Source of the DNA: Bradyrhizobium sp. AUGA SZCCT0158
GTDB taxonomy: Bacteria > Pseudomonadota > Alphaproteobacteria > Rhizobiales > Xanthobacteraceae
Direction: 5' to 3'
DNA: 64,000 nucleotides
Assembly: GCF_018130065.1 (NCBI RefSeq)
Contig: NZ_JAFCME010000014.1
Coordinates: 124,001 to 188,000, forward strand
Part shown: positions 58,162 through 64,000 of the stretch, one piece after another
Numbering within the stretch: the stretch's first letter is position 1
Layout of the letters: every line of letters starts with the position of its first letter
The notes under the pieces: generated by a model
What the model was told of the DNA's origin: nothing
Seen by the model: the letters and a program-made list of their open reading frames with translations, nothing else
Database searches by the model: none
Program-made: the position numbers and the translations under genes

Positions 58162-59901
58162 ATGCCGCGCGAACTGAAAATCTCGGTCGGGCAGTATTCC
58201 GACAAAGGCCGCAAGGAAACCAATCAGGATTTCCACGGCGTCCTGATTCCGGCCGAGCCGCTATTGAGCCTCAAGGGCATCGCCATCGTGCTGGCGGACG
58301 GTATCTCGAGCAGCAATGTCAGCCGCATCGCAGCCGAGTCCGCCGTCAAGGGTTTTTTGACCGACTATTACTGCACCTCGGAATCATGGTCGGTGCGAAC
58401 GTCGGCCCAGCGCGTGCTGGAGGCGACCAATTCCTGGCTGCATTCGCAAACGCGAAGAAGCCAGTATTCCTACGACAGGGACCGCGGCTACGTCTGCACG
58501 CTGAGCGCCATCGTCCTCAAGTCGACCACGGCGCATCTGTTTCACGTCGGCGATTCCAGGATCTATCGCCTGTCCGGCAACTCGCTGGAGCAGCTGACCA
58601 ACGACCATCGCGTCATCATTTCGTCGGAACAGTCCTATCTCGGCCGCGCGCTCGGGGTGAATCCGCAGATCGAAATCGACTACCTGATGTCCCGGGTCGA
58701 GAAGGGCGACACCTTCGTGCTGGTGACCGACGGCATCTACGAACATGTCAGCGATCGCCATATCGCCAGAACGGTCCGGGATAACGCCGCCGATCTCGAC
58801 CAGGCGGCGAAAGCCGTCGCCGAACTCGCCTTTGAACTCGGCAGCAAGGACAATCTCACCATCCAGATCGTTCGCGTCGATGAGTTGCCCGAAAGCGCCG
58901 CCAGCGAAGTGTTCGGGCAGCCGCGTGAGCTGCCGCTGCCGCCGCTATTGGAAGCGCGGCAGGTGTTCGACGGCTACCGGATCGTCAGGGAATTGCACGG
59001 CTCTAGCCGCAGCCACATCTACCTTGCCGTCGACATCGAGAGCGAGGAGGTCGTCACCCTCAAGGTCCCCTCGATCGACCTGCGCGACGACCCGGAATAT
59101 CTGAAGCGGTTCATGATGGAAGAATGGGTGGCGCGGCGGATCGACAGCCCGCACGTGCTGAAGCCGTGTTTGCCGTCACGCAAGCGCAACTTCCTCTACG
59201 TCGCGACCGAATACATCGACGGCCAGACGCTGACGCAATGGATGATCGACAATCCCCGGCCGACGCTGGAAACGGTGCGCGGCATCGTCGAGCAGATCGC
59301 CAAGGGCCTGCGCGCCTTCCACCGCAAGGAGATGCTGCATCAGGACCTGCGGCCCGACAACATCATGATCGACAAGACCGGAACGGTGAAGATCATCGAT
59401 TTCGGCTCGACCAAAATCACCGGCGTCATCGAGGCCGCTCCATCCGGCAACCGCAACGACATTCTCGGCACCGCGCAATACACCGCGCCGGAATATTTTC
59501 TGGGCGAACCGGTCTCGTCGCGCTCCGACCTGTTCTCGCTCGCCGTCATCACCTATCACATGCTGACGGGCAAGCTGCCCTATGGCGCGGCAGCGGCGAA
59601 AGCCCGAACCCGCTCGCAGTTCAACAGGCTGGTCTACAGCCCGGCCTCGCACCGCGACCGCGAAGTGCCGGTATGGGTCGACGGCACGCTGGAGCGCGCG
59701 GTGCATCCGAACCCTTACAAGCGATACGACAGCCTGTCGGAATTCCTGCATGATTTGCGTCATCCCAACGCCAATTATCTCAGCAATTCGTCGACACCGC
59801 TGATCGAACGCAATCCGCTGCTGTTCTGGAAGAGCACGACCGTCGTGCTGGCGCTGGTGGTGATCGCGTTGCTGGCGATGCAGCACGGGATGCACCGGTG
59901 A
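58162..59901 (+). CDS. PP2C phosphatase-Ser/Thr kinase fusion, membrane anchored
   Basis: A 579-residue fusion. The N-terminal PP2C domain (about 5-245) shows GQYSDKGRKETNQD, VLADGISSSNVSR, LFHVGDSRIYRL, LVTDGIYEHV and GSKDNLTIQIV, giving the metal-binding Asp residues. The kinase domain (about 265-530) has VTLKVP (ATP Lys), HQDLRPDN (catalytic loop, HRD changed to HQD), IIDFGST and YTAPEYF; the glycine loop is degenerate (HGSSRS). A single hydrophobic tail near 557-575 anchors it in the membrane. It follows the formate/nitrite transporter, as in nitrate-assimilation loci of other bacteria, and may regulate nitrite or nitrate uptake. Confidence 0.9.
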   Translation: MPRELKISVGQYSDKGRKETNQDFHGVLIPAEPLLSLKGIAIVLADGISSSNVSRIAAESAVKGFLTDYYCTSESWSVRTSAQRVLEATNSWLHSQTRRSQYSYDRDRGYVCTLSAIVLKSTTAHLFHVGDSRIYRLSGNSLEQLTNDHRVIISSEQSYLGRALGVNPQIEIDYLMSRVEKGDTFVLVTDGIYEHVSDRHIARTVRDNAADLDQAAKAVAELAFELGSKDNLTIQIVRVDELPESAASEVFGQPRELPLPPLLEARQVFDGYRIVRELHGSSRSHIYLAVDIESEEVVTLKVPSIDLRDDPEYLKRFMMEEWVARRIDSPHVLKPCLPSRKRNFLYVATEYIDGQTLTQWMIDNPRPTLETVRGIVEQIAKGLRAFHRKEMLHQDLRPDNIMIDKTGTVKIIDFGSTKITGVIEAAPSGNRNDILGTAQYTAPEYFLGEPVSSRSDLFSLAVITYHMLTGKLPYGAAAAKARTRSQFNRLVYSPASHRDREVPVWVDGTLERAVHPNPYKRYDSLSEFLHDLRHPNANYLSNSSTPLIERNPLLFWKSTTVVLALVVIALLAMQHGMHR

Positions 59902-59925
59902 ATTGGGCCACCAAAATTACTCTCC

Positions 59926-60013
59926 GTCATGGCCGGGCTTGTCCCGGCCATCCACGTCTTTCTTTCTATCAGGCAGCAAAGACGTGGATGCCCGGCACAA
60001 GGCCGGGCATGAC
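59926..60013. repeat. Composite extragenic inverted repeat
   Basis: TCCACGTCTTT (59950-59960) pairs perfectly with AAAGACGTGGA (59978-59988), flanked by GGCCGGGCTTGTCCCGGCC-type stems and GTCATG/CATGAC ends. It is similar in its ends to the element at 51872-51998. Between the kinase and the convergent ModA-like gene. Confidence 0.8.
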
Positions 60014-60023
60014 GAGCTAGCCC

Positions 60024-60815
60024 CTAGTTCGCCCCGACAATCGGGTCCATCCCGATCTTGACGATCTCCGGCCGCGCCGCGGGCGAGGTGAGGAACTTGA
60101 TCAGCGCCTTGCCGGCGTCGGGCTCCTTGGAGACGCTGGCAATCGCGGCGGAGAACACCGTGATCTTCTGCAATTCGTCGGGCAGGGGACCGACGATGTC
60201 GATGCCTTCGACCGGCCGCAGCTCGCTGATCTGCTGGAAGCCGATCTCGGCGTTGCCGTGCGCGACGATTTCGCCGACCGGGGTCGCTGGAATTTTTCGT
60301 GCTTTGTCCTTCATGGCGTCCTTGATGCCGAGCTTGTCGAACATTTCGGTCGAGACATAGACGCCGCTGGCGCTGTCGGAATAGGCGATGGTTTTCGCGG
60401 CCAGCAGCGCGCGCTTGACCGCGTCCGCGTTGCTGATGTCCGGCTTCGGGGCGCCGGCCTTCACCGCAACCCCGATCGGCGATTTGACCAGGTCGATCTT
60501 GCTTTCCGCCATCACCTTGCCCTGCTTGGCGAGATCGTCGATCGCATAGCCGACCATGATCAGAACGTCGGCGGGCTCGCCGCGCTCCAGCCGCACCGGG
60601 ATCGCATTGACAGTCGTGCCCATCGACGGACCGTAGGCAGTCAGCACCTTGTGGCCGGTGGCACGCTCGAATTCAGGAACCAGCGCCTTATAGGCGGCCG
60701 CCAATCCGCCGGAGATCATGACGCGCACCTCGGCGGCGGAGGCTGCGCTGGAAAACGCGAAGGCGGCAACGAAGCCGAGTGCGATGCTGCGGAAAATAGT
60801 TGAATTCAGCCGCAT
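60024..60815 (-). CDS. ModA-like periplasmic substrate-binding protein (orphan)
   Basis: A 263-residue exported protein: signal peptide FRSIALGFVAAFAFSSAASA, then a molybdate-binding-like fold with VRVMISGGLAAAYKALVPEF, PADVLIMVGYAID, KSPIGVAVKAGAPKPDI, IAYSDSASGVYVS and EIGFQQISELRPV. The start at 60815 has GGGAGGAAT upstream; the frame before it is not credible. No permease or ATPase genes are adjacent. It belongs to the wide ModA-like group that binds oxyanions or small organic acids, so molybdate specificity is not claimed. Confidence 0.85.
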   Translation of the reverse strand: MRLNSTIFRSIALGFVAAFAFSSAASAAEVRVMISGGLAAAYKALVPEFERATGHKVLTAYGPSMGTTVNAIPVRLERGEPADVLIMVGYAIDDLAKQGKVMAESKIDLVKSPIGVAVKAGAPKPDISNADAVKRALLAAKTIAYSDSASGVYVSTEMFDKLGIKDAMKDKARKIPATPVGEIVAHGNAEIGFQQISELRPVEGIDIVGPLPDELQKITVFSAAIASVSKEPDAGKALIKFLTSPAARPEIVKIGMDPIVGAN

Positions 60816-60907
60816 GCTAATTCCTCCCGGGGCGCTTCTTGAGCGGACGTCCTTGCCAGGGATGTTAGCGTGCAAAGGGCGAAGCGGCTACCTTAAATGG
60901 CCGCCCC

Positions 60908-61012
60908 GTCATTGCGAGGAGCGAAGCGACGAAGCAATCCATCTTGCGCCAAGCCGAGGCGTGGATTGCTTCGCGGAGCCCGTCATCGGGCGCGCCGTTG
61001 GCTCGCAATGAC
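60908..61012. repeat. REP-like inverted repeat
   Basis: GTCATTGCGAG (60908-60918) pairs with CTCGCAATGAC (61002-61012); inner arms GAAGCAATCC and GGATTGCTTC also pair. It shares its ends with the element at 43626-43705. Confidence 0.85.
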
Positions 61013-61130
61013 GAGCAATCCGCCCACCGGCTCCGGAGATCAGGACACCGTATTTGCCCGGAATCCACAATAGAACGGTTCTGCGCTATCAAATTGCCAG
61101 GCAGGATTTCATACTTAAAAATTTTAGCGA

Positions 61131-61165
61131 GGCCGCTGACATCACTCAGCGGCCTTTTAATTTTT
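61131..61165 (+). terminator. Strong intrinsic terminator without a plus-strand gene upstream
   Basis: GGCCGCTGA (61131-61139) pairs with TCAGCGGCC (61146-61154) across loop CATCAC, followed by TTTTAATTTTT. The nearest upstream gene is on the minus strand, so a small RNA from 61013-61165 is possible. Read on the minus strand, the same hairpin lies just after the M20 peptidase stop, with its T-rich run a few bases later (CGCTAAAATTTTT), so a role for that gene is also possible. Confidence 0.65.
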
Positions 61166-61218
61166 GGAACTCGTGACGACGAGGCAGGTTCCTGCGGCGC
61201 AACCCCCGCTGCACCGCA

Positions 61219-62511
61219 TTATTTCACCTTGTCCTGAGACACATCCATGATCATGCGTGCCGACAGATAAAGCCGGGGCACGATGGTCTCCAGCTTGACG
61301 TATTCGGCGTCGTTGGAGTGGGCGCCAAAGCCGCTGAGGCCAAATCCCTCGATGACGGGGGCCTTGGTCTTCAGCGCGGCGAACGCGGCGTCGGTGCCGC
61401 CGCCGGAGGCGACGTCGATCACCTTGAGTGGCAGCCCGAGTTCCTCGTAGATGGCGGTGCCGTGGGCCGCCAGCCGGCGCGAGGCGGGGGTTGCTTCCAG
61501 CGGCGGGCGGCGCATCTCGAACCGGAGCTGCACCTTGGCGTCGGGGATCCGCTGGGTCTTGATGCGTTGCTGCAGCGTCGCCTCCAGTTCGGCGAAGTCA
61601 GACACCCTCAGCGCCCTTGCGTCGCCTTGCGCCGTGGCCTGCGCCGGGATCACGTTGCGGTTGGTGCCGGACTGCGAGACCGTCCAGTTCAGGGACAGGC
61701 CCTGTTCGCGCCGCGACAGGTCGCTCAATTGCAGCATCTGGTGCGACAGCTCGTACAGCGCGTTGACGCCCTTTTCCGGCGCGGCGCCGGCGTGCGAGGC
61801 CTTGCCGTCCACTGTCAGGTACGCCGCGCCGATGCCGCTGGTGGCCAGGCGCAAATTGCCGTCCATTCCGCCGCCTTCGTAGGAAAACACCGCGTCGTGC
61901 TCGCCCGCCATGCGGGTGATGGTGCTGCGCGAGCCCGGTGAGCTGATCTCCTCGTCGCTATTGATCAGCACGGTCAGCGTGCCGTAATCCCTGAAATTCA
62001 GTTTTTGCAGCATCGCCACCGCGTGCAGGATCAGTGCGATGCCCTGCTTGTCGTCGACGACGGCAAGCCCATAGGCGCGCTCGCCGTCGATGCGGAAGGG
62101 CTGGTCCTTCAGCATGCCTTTCAGATAGACGGTGTCCATGTGGGCGATCAGCATGATCTTTTTGGTGCCGGTCCCCTTGAATTCGGCGTGCACCATGGAA
62201 CCCGGCTTCGGCGGCGTGTCTTCCATCCGGTAGATGTCCGCAGGCTCGACGATCGCGACCTTGCCGCCGAGCCTGGTCAGGCGATCGGCGATCAGTGCCG
62301 CCAGCTGCGCCAGGCCCTCGGCATCCTTGCTGCCGGATTCGATGTTGACGAGGTCACGCAGCGTGTCGAGCAGCGGGGCCTTTTCCTGCTGCGCCAGCTC
62401 GTGAATGCTGGCCACCGGCGCGGCCCGTGCGGGCAGGGGCGACAAGGCCAGGGTGCAGGCGGCGATACAGGCCAGCGGGAAACGCAGAGCAAACCGGGCG
62501 GGATGCGACAT
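61219..62511 (-). CDS. M20 family metallopeptidase (glutamate carboxypeptidase-like)
   Basis: A 430-residue exported zinc peptidase of the CPG2 type. The signal peptide spans about residues 1-29 (RFPLACIAACTLALSPLPAR). Metal ligands and catalytic residues appear in IAHMDTVYLKG, LAVVDDKQGIALIL, INSDEEISSPG and GFGAHSNDAEYVKLE. The dimerisation domain includes KASHAGAAPEKGVNALYEL. The ATG at 62511 is preferred over longer starts reaching 62757 because it directly precedes the signal peptide. It probably removes C-terminal glutamate or similar groups in the periplasm. Confidence 0.9.
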   Translation of the reverse strand: MSHPARFALRFPLACIAACTLALSPLPARAAPVASIHELAQQEKAPLLDTLRDLVNIESGSKDAEGLAQLAALIADRLTRLGGKVAIVEPADIYRMEDTPPKPGSMVHAEFKGTGTKKIMLIAHMDTVYLKGMLKDQPFRIDGERAYGLAVVDDKQGIALILHAVAMLQKLNFRDYGTLTVLINSDEEISSPGSRSTITRMAGEHDAVFSYEGGGMDGNLRLATSGIGAAYLTVDGKASHAGAAPEKGVNALYELSHQMLQLSDLSRREQGLSLNWTVSQSGTNRNVIPAQATAQGDARALRVSDFAELEATLQQRIKTQRIPDAKVQLRFEMRRPPLEATPASRRLAAHGTAIYEELGLPLKVIDVASGGGTDAAFAALKTKAPVIEGFGLSGFGAHSNDAEYVKLETIVPRLYLSARMIMDVSQDKVK

Positions 62512-62809
62512 GGCGAGCCTTTCGAAGGACGACCTGATGATCAGTGAGGCTCGAACGGAAGTTGAGACTACATCTGACCAAATTGATCGTTCGCAGGATG
62601 GGTGAGCGACTTTTCCGCCGTGGCTCAAAGAGCGACGGCGGAAGCGAAACCAATCTACCTCGCTTTGTGAAAGTGGGTGGGTTTCGCGGAGTTTATCATC
62701 GGGCGCGCATTCGCGCGACCCGGTGGCTTCACCCACCCTCCGCTCCACGGCAGACAAGTCGGATCAATCACCCAACGAGCCCCGCGCCCTACGCGCAGCG
62801 TGCCTTGCC
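62512..62809. other. Gap between M20 peptidase and L,D-transpeptidase genes
   Basis: Roughly 300 bp without a convincing gene, repeat or terminator. It should contain the promoter of the M20 gene, but no recognised promoter boxes were seen. Confidence 0.5.
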
Positions 62810-64000
62810 CTACCACCAGTTCGTGCCCGGTTGCCAGTACTGTTGGCCGCCGCGCCGGCGGGTATTGGCGGGTTGGGGAGGCTGGGGTTCCCAGCTGCGC
62901 TGGAAAAACGGGTTGAAGCCGTCGCCCTGGACCGGGTCGCTCGAAGCGTAGACATCGATCGGGGGCGTCGGCTTGCGCGTGATGAAGCCGCCTTGCGGCT
63001 CGGTGCTCAGCACCGCGACGAACTCGGTGCGATAGTTGGTCTCGACGCTCAGCGGCTCGTCCGAGATCACGATCGAGGATCGCGGCATGGCGGTCGGCGC
63101 GATGCGATCGAGCACCTCCTGCGGGATGGTGATGCGGTCGAGCGCGGCCTTGGCGTCGTCGGCGCTGTCGATCGTGACCGCGGTCCAGCGCAGGCCGGAA
63201 TCGTTTTGCGCCACCGCCGTGAACACGTGCGTGCCGATCGGCCTGTCGGAATTGCGGATCGTGACCGGAACCTCGATCGTCGCATCGAACACGATGCCGC
63301 CGCCGTCCGGCGCCGGCTTATGCGTCGGGCGGCGCACGTACAGCTTTTGCGTCGCGCGGCTGATGTAGATCGAGACCGGCTCGAGCGCGAGCTTGGCCTC
63401 GCTCGCTGCCTTAGCGGTGTCGGCCTTCCTGGTCTGGGCCACCTTGGCCGCTTCCTTGGCCGCGGCGGCGGCGTCGAGCTTCGATTTCGCGTCGGCCTTG
63501 GCGGTCTCGAACTGGGTCCCGAGGTCCGCGGCCTTGGCGGCAGCCTTTTGCTTGAGGTCCTCGGCCTTCGCCCTGGCCTCGTCAGACTTGGCGGCGGCGA
63601 CCGCCTTCTCGGCGGAGGCAAGCTCGCCGTCGGCGCGGGTCTTCAGTCCCTGCAGCTTGCGCAGCGACGCCGTCAGCGACGCGGTCTCGCGCGTCGTCGT
63701 CGCGATGGCCTTCTTCGCCTCGTCGGCTGCCTTGGCAGCCTCGGCCGCCTCGCGGGGCAGCGCTTCGGCCTTGGCCGGCGCGGCCGCGATGGCTTCGCGG
63801 TTCGGCGAAAACAGCGCCGGATGGGAGAATTCCACTGGCTCGGCGTCGTTGGGTGAGATGATCACCCGCATCCCGATCCGCGTCTTGTCGAACAGCTTGT
63901 CGGCAAAGCCGAACGGCATCCGCACGCAGCCGTGCGAGGCCGCATAGCCGGGCAGCGGCCCACCATGAAGCGCGATGCCGTTCCAGGTGATGCGCTGCAT
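62810..64000 (-). CDS. L,D-transpeptidase (YkuD) with coiled linker and second YkuD-like half (5' end beyond window)
   Basis: 396 residues are visible; the N-terminus lies beyond 64000. The visible part begins with the catalytic stretch ALHGGPLPGYAASHGCVRMP, whose Cys in SHGC forms peptidoglycan 3-3 cross-links. Next is an Ala/Lys/Glu-rich coiled-coil linker (about residues 75-190), then SIYISRATQKLYVRR and NSDRPIGTHVFTAV, which resemble the first strands of another YkuD domain but lack a second HGx-SHGC site. The C-terminus is Pro/Gln/Trp-rich. The Met at the window edge should not be taken as the start. Confidence 0.85.
   Translation of the reverse strand: MQRITWNGIALHGGPLPGYAASHGCVRMPFGFADKLFDKTRIGMRVIISPNDAEPVEFSHPALFSPNREAIAAAPAKAEALPREAAEAAKAADEAKKAIATTTRETASLTASLRKLQGLKTRADGELASAEKAVAAAKSDEARAKAEDLKQKAAAKAADLGTQFETAKADAKSKLDAAAAAKEAAKVAQTRKADTAKAASEAKLALEPVSIYISRATQKLYVRRPTHKPAPDGGGIVFDATIEVPVTIRNSDRPIGTHVFTAVAQNDSGLRWTAVTIDSADDAKAALDRITIPQEVLDRIAPTAMPRSSIVISDEPLSVETNYRTEFVAVLSTEPQGGFITRKPTPPIDVYASSDPVQGDGFNPFFQRSWEPQPPQPANTRRRGGQQYWQPGTNWW

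Noticed and set aside
1..64000. CRISPR arrays, tRNA or rRNA genes, transposases, prophage or secretion-system genes
   Set aside because: None was recognised on either strand. The only repeats are extragenic palindromes and one 19-bp tandem repeat; the GrlR-like name does not imply a nearby type III secretion system.

Overview
The window reads as a chromosomal stretch of a high-GC alphaproteobacterium of the Bradyrhizobium group (Nitrobacteraceae). The reasons are the D-tartrate dehydratase, whose active-site numbering matches the Bradyrhizobium japonicum enzyme, a complete pqqABCDE cluster, DUF6894 and GrlR-like small proteins, sigma-EcfG-type promoters, and several palindromic intergenic repeats. 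No rRNA, tRNA, CRISPR array, transposase or phage gene was seen.

Region 1 (1-15,000) is an alpha-glucan and trehalose block. The minus-strand operon treS-maltokinase > glgB > glgX > treZ > treY (cut by the window edge) faces malQ and a GH15 glucoamylase-type gene on the plus strand. TreY/TreZ make trehalose from glycogen, TreS interconverts maltose and trehalose, and the fused kinase phosphorylates maltose. The usual partner glgE is not in the window. The divergent promoter region carries two back-to-back sigma-EcfG-like -35 boxes, suggesting general stress control.

Region 2 (15,000-22,450) is a tightly packed sugar-phosphate operon: a transaldolase/glucose-6-phosphate isomerase fusion, then gnd, zwf, pgl, gluconokinase and a HAD phosphatase. 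It links glucose-6-phosphate and gluconate to the oxidative pentose phosphate pathway.

Region 3 (22,700-31,300) holds two small exported proteins, a long non-coding stretch, and the stress operon prkA-yeaH-spoVR. Upstream of prkA lies a good sigma-EcfG promoter match and a weaker sigma-54 match. Then come a GrlR-like protein, an orphan intrinsic terminator, a small zinc-ribbon protein, a fragment of a second korB 3' end, and a DUF4344 metallopeptidase.

Region 4 (31,500-41,560) contains korC-korA-korB, a 2-oxoacid oxidoreductase with its own FAD/NAD(P)/Fe-S subunit, and pqqABCDE followed by a translationally overlapping S33 proline iminopeptidase. A long hairpin separates pqqA from pqqB.

Region 5 (41,800-56,730) is mixed metabolism: a PQQ-dependent sugar dehydrogenase with a dihaem cytochrome c (natural users of PQQ), an amidase, glutathione peroxidase, D-tartrate dehydratase, SerA, a DUF418 membrane protein, malonyl-CoA decarboxylase, an AraC regulator divergent from an MFS transporter, a GMC oxidoreductase and an orphan solute-binding protein.

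Region 6 (56,730-64,000) has a near-consensus sigma-54 promoter and a long leader ahead of a formate/nitrite transporter, followed by a PP2C phosphatase-kinase fusion, then an orphan ModA-like binding protein, an M20 peptidase and a truncated L,D-transpeptidase. At least six inverted-repeat elements of several families fill the intergenic gaps.
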